This document shows, piece by piece, positions 46,759 to 56,491 of a DNA stretch of 64,000 nucleotides (position 1 is its first letter; each line of letters opens with the position of its first letter). The notes below the pieces were generated by a model. It saw only the letters and a list, made by a program, of their open reading frames with translations. It had not been told where the DNA came from and did not search any database. The DNA is from Micromonosporaceae bacterium KJ-029 (lineage in GTDB: Bacteria > Actinomycetota > Actinomycetes > Mycobacteriales > Micromonosporaceae). The translations under genes were made by a program, and so were the position numbers. The stretch spans positions 1 to 64,000 of the forward strand of contig BIFP01000016.1 in assembly GCA_005402585.1 (NCBI GenBank), in the 5' to 3' direction.

Positions 46759-48573
46759 ATGATCGCGGTACGCTTTTACCGGGCACTGCCGAGGCGCTAT
46801 CGACTCCGGCTCGTCCAGCTCCTTCCGCCCCAGCGGCAGCTCTGGCTTGTCCGTCGACTGACCAGGCTGGCACCACAACGGACGCAAACACCCATCGGTC
46901 GGGTGCACCGAGTCCGCGACCACGGCAGCCGGGTGAGAGCCGAGGTGGTCGACCAGGCGACTCCGCTCGCCTCGTGGCAGCGCAACCTCGATCTGGTCAC
47001 CCAGACGCTCGACGCCGCCGGCATCGAGTACTTCTGCGTCCGCCATGCGAACGACATGCGCAGCGCGGTCGCCGTGCCCCTAGCCCGCAAGGGCGAGGCA
47101 CTGCGGGCGCTGCGGCAGCTCGCCGGACAACCGCAGGTCACTGTGCGTCTGGTCACCGCGTCGGGCAAACGCGCCAGCGCCAAGCAGCGTTCCGCTATCG
47201 TCCAGGTCTTCCACGCCGTGTCGGACCCCGGTGGCACCACCGTCCACGGCAGCGACTTCGCCTCCGAGGTCGAGTTCTGGCAGGTGGTTACACCACGTGA
47301 CACGCCCATCGCCGAGCACGTCGCGCCGCGGGCCAACCAGGTCGCGAGTTCCCTGCCCGCGCAGGGCCAGTCCGTCTCCGTGCCGGCCTCGCGGCTGACC
47401 CGGCTCGCACCCGAGCGCGGTGAGCCGGGCCGCTACCGGAGCCGGGCCGAGTTCGCGCCCCTCGGGTACGAGCACGTCACCTTCCCGATCGACGCCGTCT
47501 ACACCTGGGTGGACGGGAACGACACCGACTGGCAGCAACGCAAGAACCTGGCTCTACGGGAACAGTCGGGTGTCGAGATCAACGACATCGCCGCCAACCC
47601 GTCCCGCTATGTCAGCCGGGACGAGCTGCGCTACTCGTTGCGTTCGCTGGTGGCCTTCATGCCCTGGATCCGGATGATCTATCTGGTCACGGACGACCAG
47701 ATTCCGCCCTGGCTGGACGTGGCCCATCCCATGATCAAGGTGGTCCGGCACCGCGACATCTTCGGCGACACCGGCCGGCTGCCCACCTTCAACTCACACG
47801 CCATCGAGTCGCGGCTGCACCGCATCGCGGGCCTCAGCGAGCATTTCGTCTACGTCAACGACGACATGTTCTTCGGCCGTCCCCTGTTGCCGACCAAGTT
47901 CTTCCACGCCAACGGGCTCGCCAAGTTCTTCCCCTCCCCGGCGCAGCTCGATGTCGGGCCGGCGACGATCTATGACGCCCCGGTGACCGCCGCGGGGAAG
48001 AACAATCGACGACACATCCAGGACCGGTTCGGGCGCATGATCACCCAGAAGATGCGCCACGTGCCGTACCCGCTCCTCAAGAGTGTCCTGGAGGACATCG
48101 AGCGGCAGCTCACCGAGGACGTGCTCGGCACCGCCGAGCATCAGTTCCGGCACCCGGCTGACCTGTCCATCCCGTCGTCTTTGCAGCACTACTGGTCGTT
48201 CCTGTCGGGCAAGGCGACGCCCGGGTCCATCTCGTACACCTACGCCGACCTGGCTCACCCGTCCACGCCGGTCCAGCTGGCGAGGCTCCTTGCCCGGCGC
48301 GATCGTGACGCCTTCTGCCTGAACGACACCGACTCGGCGGAGGTCTCGCTTCCCGAACAGCACGCGATGCTGACCGAGTTCCTGTCGGCGTACTTCCCGT
48401 TCCGCGCGCCGTTCGAGCTTCCCGCCGACGTTGAGGCGGAGCGGGCCCGCCACACGGCGAGCGCGCTCGCCGCGTCGAGCCTGCCGCTGGAGACCACGAT
48501 CAGCCCTATCCGGCGGCCGCGCGAAGGCCACCAGATCGGCGCCACCATCAACGGCCGCGAGCCGGTCGGATGA
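46759..48573 (+). CDS. Stealth-family glycopolymer phosphotransferase
   Basis: A 604-residue protein with a basic N-terminus and the four Stealth regions. CR1 is FPIDAVYTWVDGND (~243), CR2 is RDELRYSLRSLVAFMPWIRMIYLVTDDQIPPWL, CR3 is LSEHFVYVNDDMFFGRP with preceding PTFNSHAIESRLHRI, and CR4 is the late CLNDTDSAEV. Stealth enzymes transfer sugar-1-phosphates to make phosphodiester-linked capsular or wall polymers. The first ~240 residues hold no known domain. First gene of a three-gene ATGA-coupled operon. Confidence 0.9.
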   Translation: MIAVRFYRALPRRYRLRLVQLLPPQRQLWLVRRLTRLAPQRTQTPIGRVHRVRDHGSRVRAEVVDQATPLASWQRNLDLVTQTLDAAGIEYFCVRHANDMRSAVAVPLARKGEALRALRQLAGQPQVTVRLVTASGKRASAKQRSAIVQVFHAVSDPGGTTVHGSDFASEVEFWQVVTPRDTPIAEHVAPRANQVASSLPAQGQSVSVPASRLTRLAPERGEPGRYRSRAEFAPLGYEHVTFPIDAVYTWVDGNDTDWQQRKNLALREQSGVEINDIAANPSRYVSRDELRYSLRSLVAFMPWIRMIYLVTDDQIPPWLDVAHPMIKVVRHRDIFGDTGRLPTFNSHAIESRLHRIAGLSEHFVYVNDDMFFGRPLLPTKFFHANGLAKFFPSPAQLDVGPATIYDAPVTAAGKNNRRHIQDRFGRMITQKMRHVPYPLLKSVLEDIERQLTEDVLGTAEHQFRHPADLSIPSSLQHYWSFLSGKATPGSISYTYADLAHPSTPVQLARLLARRDRDAFCLNDTDSAEVSLPEQHAMLTEFLSAYFPFRAPFELPADVEAERARHTASALAASSLPLETTISPIRRPREGHQIGATINGREPVG

Positions 48574-49559
48574 GCCCGAGTAACCGCCGACGGTCGACCC
48601 AACCCCCACTGCGACTCCTCCAGGTGGTCTACGGTGCCCGCCGCCGGGTCGGTCTGGTGGCGGATCGGCTCGCCCGACGGACGAACCACCTGCGCCGCGA
48701 CCCTGTCGCCGAACTACCCCGAGCCACCTGTGACTTCTTCGGCGTGCTCGACGGACGGACCCTGCAACTGCACGCCGTGCTGCCCATCGCCGCCGGTCAC
48801 GCCCCGAAACGGGCGACCCTGCTCTTCATTCAGGGGCGCCAACTGGTGAAGTGCCCGGCAACTGTCGATGCGGACAGCGGCGCGGTCTCGGTGACGGCAC
48901 GGCCCGCCTTCGGGGACGGCGACGAAGACGTATCGCTCGGCAAGGGCGTCTGGTCGCTTGCGCTCGCGGTATCGGACGAGACGGGTGACCGGCGATTCGC
49001 GCTACGCACCAGCGAGTCGGAGGAACACGACGGGCCGACGGTGCCAGCCCCGCCACACCCGGTCTCCGGCTGGCGGTACGAGCCAGGCCGCGGCAACCAC
49101 GGACTGGCCCAACTCAGCGTGGTGGGCCCCAAGGCCCGGGCTGAGGTGATCCAGCTAGCGACCGGACGTACCGAGGCACGTATTCGGGCCCGGTTCATCG
49201 GCGTCCAATCGCTGGAAGACCCGGTGGTGGTCTTCACTCCCCGCAGCGGCGGCTCGGATCTGGTGGTGCCGATCGCCCCAGCCGACGGGCGCTTCGAGTT
49301 CGTTGTGCCCCTGACCGATCTGGCGTCCGGTCCGGCCGGCGTCGAGGTGATCTGGGAGGCATGGGTACGCACCTCCCCCACTCGCATGATCCGCCTTGGC
49401 CGGTTCCTGCACGATCTACGGGATCCACGGGCCGTCCTGCGGGTCAGCCGGGCCACCGTGACGGTCGACGACCGACGCTTCGTGGGGTACCGGCCCTACT
49501 ACACCAACGCCGGCAACCTGGCCGTGGCCTGCCTGCACTTCACGGGGGCACCAACATGA
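48570..49559 (+). CDS. beta-rich hypothetical protein of the glycopolymer operon
   Basis: A 329-residue protein with no TM or signal peptide. Regular short beta strands predominate (TLQLHAVLPI, VKCPATVDADSGAVSVTAR, ARIRARFIGVQ, VVVFTPRSGGSDLVVPI, GVEVIWEAWV), consistent with two beta-sandwich domains. The ending VDDRRFVGYRPYYTNAGNLAVAC resembles, from memory, tails attached to actinomycete glycopolymer transferases. It overlaps both neighbours by ATGA, so it is very probably needed with them. Possible role: carbohydrate binding or complex scaffold (inference). Confidence 0.7.
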   Translation: MSPSNRRRSTQPPLRLLQVVYGARRRVGLVADRLARRTNHLRRDPVAELPRATCDFFGVLDGRTLQLHAVLPIAAGHAPKRATLLFIQGRQLVKCPATVDADSGAVSVTARPAFGDGDEDVSLGKGVWSLALAVSDETGDRRFALRTSESEEHDGPTVPAPPHPVSGWRYEPGRGNHGLAQLSVVGPKARAEVIQLATGRTEARIRARFIGVQSLEDPVVVFTPRSGGSDLVVPIAPADGRFEFVVPLTDLASGPAGVEVIWEAWVRTSPTRMIRLGRFLHDLRDPRAVLRVSRATVTVDDRRFVGYRPYYTNAGNLAVACLHFTGAPT

Positions 49560-52405
49560 AGATCACGTTCATCCTGAACACGGCCGACGCGCTCGGCGGA
49601 ACCGAACGGGCCATCCTGACCCAGGCCGACTACCTGGCGCGGCGGCACGAGGTCGAGGTGATCAGCGTCTTTCGCACCAGCGAGGCGAGCTTCTTCACCA
49701 CCGGTGAGCGGGTACGCATGCGCTATCTGGTCGACCTCACCGGGCCGACCCCACGGCCGCACCGGCCCACTCCGGTGGACGACGCCACCTACGACGCTCT
49801 GGCCCGCAGTTCCAGCAAACTTGTCTCGCGGCATTGGGAAAAGCAGTTCAACCGCCTGGCCGACCTGGAGGTCGAGCGCGCGCTGCGGACACTCGACACC
49901 GACGTACTGGTCTCCTCGTCACCCGCGCTGATGTCCCTCGCGACCACGCTGGCGCCCCCCGGGGTGGTGACGGTGCACCAGGAGCACCGGCCGTCGCAGC
50001 TACGTGGCGGGACCGGCCGACCGCTCTTCCAGTTCTCCCCGCGGCTGGACGCCTTGGTGGTTCTCACCGACCGGACCAGGGACTGGTTCGTCGACGCCTT
50101 CGGCGCATCCTGCCCTCGGCTGGAGGTCATCCCCAACAGCATTCCCGACGGTTTCCGGCCCCGCTCCGACCTGCACAACCCGGTGGTGGCCATCGCCGGT
50201 CGGATGGTGCCGGAGAAGCGGATCGACCACGCGATCCGCGCCTTCGGCAAGGTCGCCGCCGCCCACCCGGACTGGACCCTGCGCGTCTACGGCGACGGTC
50301 CGCTGCTGTCGGACATGCGTCGGCTCGCCGCCGACCTGGGCCTGCACGACAACGTGCAGGTCGTCGGTGCGACCGACCGGATGGTCGAGGAGTGGGCGAA
50401 GGCGAGTGTCGCGCTGCTCTCCTCACGGGACGGCGAGGCGCTGCCGTTGGTGCTGCTGGAGGCGTTCGCTGCGGGTGTCCCGGCCGTGAGCTACGACATC
50501 CAGACCGGACCCGCCGAGATCATCACGCACGGCGTGGATGGCCTGCTGGTCACCTCCGGCGACGAGGATCAGCTCGCGCAGGCGCTGATCCGACTCATCG
50601 CCGACGACGAGCTGCGCCGTCGCTTCGGGGCCAACGCTCTCGTCGCCGCCGAGCGCTACCGCATCGAGCCGATCATGCAACGGTGGGAGAACCTCTTCGC
50701 CGAGCTGATCGCGGAGCACGACAGCGGTGAGCAGGCCCGTGCCGACCGGCTCGCGGCCTGGTTGGCCCGAGCGGGCGGATCCGGCTTCGCGCCCGCCGCT
50801 CCCCGGCCCGACCGCGTGACCACCGGGCCCGATCTCGAGACGTTGGAGAACCGGATCACCGAAACGGTGCCCGGGCTGGTCCGCAGCGGTGGCCGGCTGA
50901 GCGTCATCAGAGATGACCTGGTCCCCGCCGACATCGCGTACGCCAACTTCACCGCCGTGGTCGACGTGCTGGAGCAACGCGGCATCCCGTACTGGATCGC
51001 TCGGGATTCAGGCGTGCGGCACCGCGTCGTCGTGTCCCTCGACCATCGAGACGCGGTGCTGGCCGCCTTCGCCACGGCCTTCGCCACGGCCCCGTTCTAC
51101 GCCGAGACCCTGGCCGCCGGCGCCACGGTGACCTCGCTGACGCTGGCGGCATGCCTGGCCGCCGAGCCCCGGGCGGCGGACGCGGTCGGCCTTCGGGTGT
51201 TCCAGCCGATCGTTTCGTCGTCCCGGACCCTGCGTTATGGGCCCGCACTCGGCTGTGACGTCGAGTTCTGGGTTCCCAAGCCGGACGGGAACACGCTCAC
51301 CGCAACCCGTCGCACCCTCCTGGGTGACACCGTGCCGGTAGCGGCGATGGTGCCGGCGACCCTCACCATCCGCGACCGGCAGCACCCCACCATCGAACCG
51401 TTCACCCGCCGGCTCGTCTCCGACGTGGATTTCCCCATCGACGTGGTCTACACCTGGGTCGACGGCGCCGATCCGGCGTGGCTGGCAAGCAAGAACAGAA
51501 TTCTCGCGGAGTCGGGACGGACTCCGGTCGACGCGGCGGAGAGCATCGCCCGATTCCGGGACCGCGCCGAGTTGCGCTACTCGCTGCGCTCCATCGACAT
51601 GTACGCGCCATGGGTACGCAACATCTATCTGGTCACCGCCGGGCAGACCCCGGCCTGGCTGGACACCAACCACCCGCAGATCACGGTGGTCGACCACCGG
51701 GACCTGTTCGGCTCCCGGGACGCGCTGCCGACCTTCAACTCGCACGCCATCGAATCGCAACTGCACCACATCGACGGCTTGGCCGAGCATTTCATCTACT
51801 TCAACGACGATTTCTTCCTCGGCAGGTCAGTCCAGCCGACCTTGTTCTTCCGCAGCAACGGCCTGGCGCAGTTCTTCCTTTCCCCGACGCCGATTCCGAT
51901 GGTCGACGTGAGCGCGGAGGACGACTTCAACTTCAGCGGGGCGAAGAACAACCGACGACTGATCCGGCAGGCATTCGACGTCACCCTGACCCACGGGCTT
52001 CTGCACGCCCCGTACGCGATGCGCCGCAGCGTGGCGTACGACCTCGACACAGCGTTCGCCGACGAGGTCACGCGAACTGCGGCGAGCCGGCTGCGTGACC
52101 ACACCGACGTCTCGATCGCCTCCTCGCTGCACCACTACTACGGCTACCTCACCGGACGCTCGGTGCAGGCTGGCATCCGGGTCAGCTACGTGAACACCGG
52201 TGATCCAAGCGAGCACCCGCAACTGACCCAGATCCTGGTCACCCGCGGCTACGACGCGTTCTGCCTCAATGACACCCACCACGGGGAACTCGACGAGACG
52301 GAACAGAGCCGGATCGTCGCCGGTTTCCTGGAGAGCTACTTCCCAGTGGCAAGCCAGTTCGAACGGGGTAGCGCCCGCAACCGGGCCATCCGGTTGACGC
52401 CGTAG
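49556..52405 (+). CDS. GT4 glycosyltransferase fused to a Stealth phosphotransferase
   Basis: A 949-residue bifunctional protein. Residues 1-~400 are a GT-B, family 4 transferase: NTADALGGTERAILTQADYLARR at the N-terminus, then VVAIAGRMVPEKRIDHAIRAF and SSRDGEALPLVLLEAFAAGVPAVSYD with the E-x7-E nucleotide-sugar motif. After a linker (~420-620) come Stealth CR1 FPIDVVYTWVDGADPAWL (~627), CR2 RAELRYSLRSIDMYAPWVRNIYLVTAGQTPAWL, CR3 LAEHFIYFNDDFFLGRS and CR4 CLNDTHHGELD. It could both add a sugar and link the next by phosphate. Last gene of the operon. Confidence 0.9.
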   Translation: MKITFILNTADALGGTERAILTQADYLARRHEVEVISVFRTSEASFFTTGERVRMRYLVDLTGPTPRPHRPTPVDDATYDALARSSSKLVSRHWEKQFNRLADLEVERALRTLDTDVLVSSSPALMSLATTLAPPGVVTVHQEHRPSQLRGGTGRPLFQFSPRLDALVVLTDRTRDWFVDAFGASCPRLEVIPNSIPDGFRPRSDLHNPVVAIAGRMVPEKRIDHAIRAFGKVAAAHPDWTLRVYGDGPLLSDMRRLAADLGLHDNVQVVGATDRMVEEWAKASVALLSSRDGEALPLVLLEAFAAGVPAVSYDIQTGPAEIITHGVDGLLVTSGDEDQLAQALIRLIADDELRRRFGANALVAAERYRIEPIMQRWENLFAELIAEHDSGEQARADRLAAWLARAGGSGFAPAAPRPDRVTTGPDLETLENRITETVPGLVRSGGRLSVIRDDLVPADIAYANFTAVVDVLEQRGIPYWIARDSGVRHRVVVSLDHRDAVLAAFATAFATAPFYAETLAAGATVTSLTLAACLAAEPRAADAVGLRVFQPIVSSSRTLRYGPALGCDVEFWVPKPDGNTLTATRRTLLGDTVPVAAMVPATLTIRDRQHPTIEPFTRRLVSDVDFPIDVVYTWVDGADPAWLASKNRILAESGRTPVDAAESIARFRDRAELRYSLRSIDMYAPWVRNIYLVTAGQTPAWLDTNHPQITVVDHRDLFGSRDALPTFNSHAIESQLHHIDGLAEHFIYFNDDFFLGRSVQPTLFFRSNGLAQFFLSPTPIPMVDVSAEDDFNFSGAKNNRRLIRQAFDVTLTHGLLHAPYAMRRSVAYDLDTAFADEVTRTAASRLRDHTDVSIASSLHHYYGYLTGRSVQAGIRVSYVNTGDPSEHPQLTQILVTRGYDAFCLNDTHHGELDETEQSRIVAGFLESYFPVASQFERGSARNRAIRLTP

Positions 52406-52463
52406 CGAACACCGCTGCGGCGCTGGTGGCCAGGAGGCGGCGCCGAGGTGGCAGAGTGAGGTC

Positions 52464-53381
52464 ATGACCGGGAGCGAATCCACCGCGAGCCGGGCGCTCC
52501 GGCCGCCGCCCGGCTATCGCCTGGCCGCGTCGGTCCGCCCCCTGACCTTCAGCCCGTACGACCCCTGCGCCCGGATCGTCGCCGGCACCCTCTGGTGGGC
52601 TACCCGTACGCCCGCTGGCCCGGGCACCCTCGCCCTGCGACCGGGCGGCGGCGATCTGGTCGCCGAGGGCTACGGCCCCGGCGCCGACTGGTTGGTCGAG
52701 CGCGCCGACGCGGTGGCCGGGCTGCGCGACGACCTGACCGGGTTCCCAGCCCTGGCCGCGACGCATCCGGTGGTGGCCCGGCTCGCCGCGCAGCACGCCG
52801 GGCTACGGATGCCGGCCACCGGGCTGATCTTCCCCCGGGTGTTCCGGGCGGTCCTAGAGCAGAAGGTCACCGGCAAGGAGGCATACCGGGCGTACGCGGC
52901 GATCGTCCGCCACTTCGCCGAGGCGGCGCCGGGGCCGATGCGACTGCTGCTGCCGCCCGAGCCGGCGACGCTGGCCGCCGCCCCGTACTGGGTCTTCCAC
53001 CCGTTCGGAGTGGAGCAGCGCCGGGCCGAGACACTGCGCCGGGCCGCGGCCGTCGCGGACCGGCTGGAGCGCTGCGCGGACGCTGCGGAGGCCACCCGGC
53101 GGCTGACCGCGATCGCGGGCATCGGGCCGTGGACCGCCGCCGAGGTGGTCCGCGTCGCGTACGGCGACCCGGACGCGGTCAGCGTCGGCGACTACCACGT
53201 GCCGAACACGGTCGCCTGGGCGCTGGCCGGCGAGCCGCGCGGCGACGACGCCCGGATGCTGGAGTTGCTGGAGCCGTTCCGTGGGCACCGGGGTCGGGTC
53301 TGCCGGCTGCTGGAGACCGCCGGTGTCCAGGCACCCCGCTACGGGCCCCGCGCCCCGATCCGCTCCTTCGCCCGCTTCTGA
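52464..53381 (+). CDS. AlkA-like DNA-3-methyladenine glycosylase (HhH-GPD)
   Basis: A 305-residue HhH-GPD base-excision enzyme. The helix-hairpin-helix LTAIAGIGPWTAAEVVRVAYGDPDAVSVGDYHVPN (~210-245) contains the catalytic Asp in GDYH. The upstream FRAVLEQKVTGKEAYRAY helix also fits AlkA. There is no Ada regulatory or methyltransferase domain, and no Fe-S Cys cluster as in MutY/Nth. It removes alkylated purines. Monocistronic. Confidence 0.85.
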   Translation: MTGSESTASRALRPPPGYRLAASVRPLTFSPYDPCARIVAGTLWWATRTPAGPGTLALRPGGGDLVAEGYGPGADWLVERADAVAGLRDDLTGFPALAATHPVVARLAAQHAGLRMPATGLIFPRVFRAVLEQKVTGKEAYRAYAAIVRHFAEAAPGPMRLLLPPEPATLAAAPYWVFHPFGVEQRRAETLRRAAAVADRLERCADAAEATRRLTAIAGIGPWTAAEVVRVAYGDPDAVSVGDYHVPNTVAWALAGEPRGDDARMLELLEPFRGHRGRVCRLLETAGVQAPRYGPRAPIRSFARF

Positions 53382-53412
53382 GCACCGCGAGCGGGAAAGA
53401 CTGTCCCGCCGC

Positions 53413-53625
53413 TCAGGCGGCCTCGCGCAGGTCGGCCAGGCACACCGGGGTACGCCGGCGCAGCAGCTCCTCCAACTCGGCCACCGAGCCCACCTCGCCG
53501 AGCACGTCCTTGCCGCCGCCGAAGCTGCGGGGATAGCGGTGCACCAGCCGGTAGACGTACCGGCCGCGGATCAGTTCGACGCTGACCTGCCACCGTCCGC
53601 AACACCCGCACACCAGCCCCACCAC
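53413..53625 (-). CDS. small conserved hypothetical protein with a CxCC cluster
   Basis: About 70 residues from a GTG near 53625; longer starts are open but the upstream part looks non-coding. It begins VVGLVCGCCGRWQVSVEL, giving a C-x-C-C that may bind metal. A strand-rich middle follows (RGRYVYRLVHRYPRSFGGG), then an acidic helix (SVAELEELLRRRTPVCLADLREAA). I do not recognise a family. The composition and length look genuinely coding. Confidence 0.6.
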   Translation of the reverse strand: MVGLVCGCCGRWQVSVELIRGRYVYRLVHRYPRSFGGGKDVLGEVGSVAELEELLRRRTPVCLADLREAA

Positions 53626-53761
53626 CCCGCGAAAGTAGCTCTGACCTGCGGTTTTCCGATTCGCCCGAGCGGTATGCGACGGGCGGAGGACGGACACGCC
53701 GCCCACCGCCGGGCAGTGATATGCCTCACCGCTGTCGGTGCTGTCTGGTTGACTGGTCGCC

Positions 53762-54874
53762 GTGGACCTGCCGATCAACCCGCGGGTGGAGCCGATGCTG
53801 GCCCGCAGCGTCGCGTCGATCCCCACCGACGCGGGAATGACCTACGAGCCCAAGTGGGACGGCTTTCGCTGCATCGTCTTCCGGGACGGCGACGAGGTGG
53901 AGCTGGCCAGCCGGGGCGGCAAGATGATGACCCGATACTTCCCCGAGGTGGTGGAGCAGGCGCGGCAACAGCTGCCGGCGCGCTGCGCGGTGGACGGCGA
54001 GCTGATCGTGATCCGCCGCGACGGGCCGGAGGGGCAGCCCCGGCTCGACTTCGAGCTGCTGGCCCAGCGCATCCACCCGGCGGCGTCCCGGGTGCGGCTG
54101 CTCGCCGACACCACCCCGGCCGACTTCGTCGCCTTCGACCTGCTCGCCCTCGACGACGAGAGCCTGCTCGACCAGCCCTACCCGGCCCGCCGCGCCCGGC
54201 TGGAGCAGGCGTTGGCCGGGGTACGACCCCCGGTGCACGTCACCCAGATCACCACCGACGCCGACACCGCACGCCGCTGGTTCGACGTGTTCGAGGGCGC
54301 CGGGCTGGACGGGCTCATCGCCAAACCCGCCGACCTGCCGTACGAGCCGGGCAAGCGGCTCATGTTCAAGGTCAAGCACGCCCGCACCGCCGACGTGGTG
54401 GTGGCCGGGTTCCGCTGGCACAAGTCCGGCCCGGTGGTCGGCTCGCTGCTGCTCGGGCTCTACGACGACGCCGGGGTGCTGCACCATGTCGGGGTCAGCG
54501 CCTCGTTCACCATGGCCCGGCGGGCCGAGCTGCTGGAGGAGCTGGCCGCCTACCGTGACGTCGGGGCGGAGCACCCGTGGGTGCACGGCGACCACGAGCG
54601 GGGCCAGCGCATCCCCGGCGGGGTCAGCCGGTGGACCGGCACGAAGAACCTGGAGTGGGAGCCGCTGCGCCCGGAGCTGGTGGTGGAGGTGGCGTACGAC
54701 GCGATGGAGGGTGACCGCTTCCGGCACACCGCGCGGTTCGCCCGCTGGCGGCCCGACCGCGACCCGCGCTCGTGCCGGTACGACCAGCTGGATCGGCCCA
54801 TCCGGTTCGACGTGGACCAGGTCCTGCGGGGTGACCCGGCGGTGCCGGTCGGGTCGGCACCCGACTCCGCGTAG
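53762..54874 (+). CDS. ligC: ATP-dependent DNA ligase (LigC-type)
   Basis: A 370-residue ligase. The adenylation motif is EPKWDGFR (Lys31). Other nucleotidyltransferase motifs are VDGELIVI (III), FVAFDLLAL (IIIa/IV), AGLDGLIAKPADLPY (IV) and MFKVKHARTADVVV (V). The C-terminal OB domain ends around RHTARFARWRPDRDP. It lacks polymerase and nuclease domains, as in LigC. Actinobacterial LigC works in base-excision or auxiliary end-joining repair. Start at GTG 53762. Confidence 0.9.
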   Translation: MDLPINPRVEPMLARSVASIPTDAGMTYEPKWDGFRCIVFRDGDEVELASRGGKMMTRYFPEVVEQARQQLPARCAVDGELIVIRRDGPEGQPRLDFELLAQRIHPAASRVRLLADTTPADFVAFDLLALDDESLLDQPYPARRARLEQALAGVRPPVHVTQITTDADTARRWFDVFEGAGLDGLIAKPADLPYEPGKRLMFKVKHARTADVVVAGFRWHKSGPVVGSLLLGLYDDAGVLHHVGVSASFTMARRAELLEELAAYRDVGAEHPWVHGDHERGQRIPGGVSRWTGTKNLEWEPLRPELVVEVAYDAMEGDRFRHTARFARWRPDRDPRSCRYDQLDRPIRFDVDQVLRGDPAVPVGSAPDSA

Positions 54875-54907
54875 CCTGGCCGTTGACCCGATCACGGAGG
54901 CTCGCTC

Positions 54908-56491
54908 GTGACCCGTAGTTCCGACCGGATCCGCCGCTTCCGGCTCACCCTGGCCGGCCTGGCCGCCACCGCGGTGGTCGCCGCCGGATGCACGCTGCCG
55001 GCCTTCGCGCCACGCGCCGACACCGAGGGTGCAGCCGCGGCACCGGGGACGACGCCGACCTGGCGGGCCTGCCCCGACACGCCCAGGGAGGTGGTCGGGC
55101 GAAGCGCGCCGGGAATGCGGTACGAGTGCGCCCGGATCCAGGTCCCGCGCGACTGGGCCGGCGGCAGCGGCGCCACGGCCGGCCCCGGCGCAGGTGAGAC
55201 CTTCGAGATCGCCTTGCTGCGGGTCCGCTCCGACAAGCAGCGTGAGCGGATCGGCTCGCTGCTGGTCAACCCCGGCGGGCCGGGTGGGTCGGGGGTTGAC
55301 ACCGCCGTCTACCTCTCCTTCGGCGAGCAGTTCGGTGGCCTGCCGGACAGCATCCTGGAGCGGTTCGACATCGTCGGCTTCGACCCGCGCGGGGTGGCCC
55401 GGTCCAGCCCGGTGGAGTGCATTCCGGACGCCGACCTCGACGCCTCCTTCGGCTACGACCCCGATCCGCAGAGCCAGCAGGCGTTCGACGGTTTCGTCGC
55501 GCTGAGCAAGCGGATCGGCCAGGGCTGCGGCGACAAGTACGGCGACCAACTACCGCGGTACTCCACCGAGCAGGCCGCCCGGGACATGGACGCGATCCGG
55601 GCGGCGGTCGGCGACGACAAGTTGAGCTACCTCGGCTACTCCTACGGCACCCTGCTCGGCGCCACGTACGCCCAGCTGTTCCCGCAGCGGGTGCGGGCGC
55701 TGGTGCTCGACGGCGCGGTCGACCCGCGACAGGGTCTGATCGAAGGCTCGGAGAGCCAGGCCAAGGGCTTCGAGCGGGCCTTCGGCAACTTCACCCGGTG
55801 GTGCTCGGCCAACGCCGCCCGCTGCCCGCTGGCGCCGGGCGCCCGCGCGGCGGTGACGTCAGCCATCGACAAGGCTCGGGTCTCCCCGGTCCGCGCGGCC
55901 GACGGTCGGGAGGCCACCGCCGGTTGGGTCTTCTACGCCATCATCTCCTCGCTGTACACCGAGTCCGGCTGGCAGGAACTCGCCCGGGCCGTCAAGCGCC
56001 TGGAGGAGGGCAACCCCGACGAGGTGTTCCGGCTGGCCGACGCGTACGCCGACCGCGACCAGAACGGCCACTACACCAACCTGTTCGACGCCAACATGGC
56101 GGTCAACTGCGCGGACGAGGAGGAGCGGCCGAGCCTGGACCGGATCCGCCAGTTGCAGTCCCAGTGGCGCCAGCAGTACCCACTGTTCGGCCCGGCGCTG
56201 GCGGTCGGCCTGGTGTCATGCACCGAGTGGCCGGGCGGCAGCGACCCGTACCCCACCGGCCGCGCCGACGGCGCCCCGCCGATCCTGGTCGTCGGCACCA
56301 CCGGCGACCCGGCCACCCCGTACGAGCAGGCCCCGGCGCTGGCCAAGATGCTCGGCGTCGGCCGGGTGCTGACCTGGGAGGGCGAGGGGCACACCGCCTA
56401 CCCGCAGACCACCTGCATCACCGAGGCCGTCGACGCGTACCTGATCGAGCTGACCGTTCCGACCGAGGGAAAACGCTGCCCGGCGCGCTAG
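54908..56491 (+). CDS. secreted alpha/beta-hydrolase peptidase (SlpD/tripeptidyl aminopeptidase type)
   Basis: A 527-residue lipoprotein with signal (RRFRLTLAGLAATAVVAAGC, lipobox AAGC). The alpha/beta-hydrolase core has the oxyanion segment LLVNPGGPGGSGVD, DIVGFDPRGVARSSPVEC, the nucleophile elbow YLGYSYGTLLGATYA, and late Asp/His (TTGDPATPYEQA, EGEGHTAYPQTTC). A TAP-like C-terminal domain with CITEAVDAYL closes it. It should release tripeptides or act on N-termini outside the cell. The end overlaps the converging HxlR-type gene by 74 bases. Confidence 0.9.
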   Translation: MTRSSDRIRRFRLTLAGLAATAVVAAGCTLPAFAPRADTEGAAAAPGTTPTWRACPDTPREVVGRSAPGMRYECARIQVPRDWAGGSGATAGPGAGETFEIALLRVRSDKQRERIGSLLVNPGGPGGSGVDTAVYLSFGEQFGGLPDSILERFDIVGFDPRGVARSSPVECIPDADLDASFGYDPDPQSQQAFDGFVALSKRIGQGCGDKYGDQLPRYSTEQAARDMDAIRAAVGDDKLSYLGYSYGTLLGATYAQLFPQRVRALVLDGAVDPRQGLIEGSESQAKGFERAFGNFTRWCSANAARCPLAPGARAAVTSAIDKARVSPVRAADGREATAGWVFYAIISSLYTESGWQELARAVKRLEEGNPDEVFRLADAYADRDQNGHYTNLFDANMAVNCADEEERPSLDRIRQLQSQWRQQYPLFGPALAVGLVSCTEWPGGSDPYPTGRADGAPPILVVGTTGDPATPYEQAPALAKMLGVGRVLTWEGEGHTAYPQTTCITEAVDAYLIELTVPTEGKRCPAR

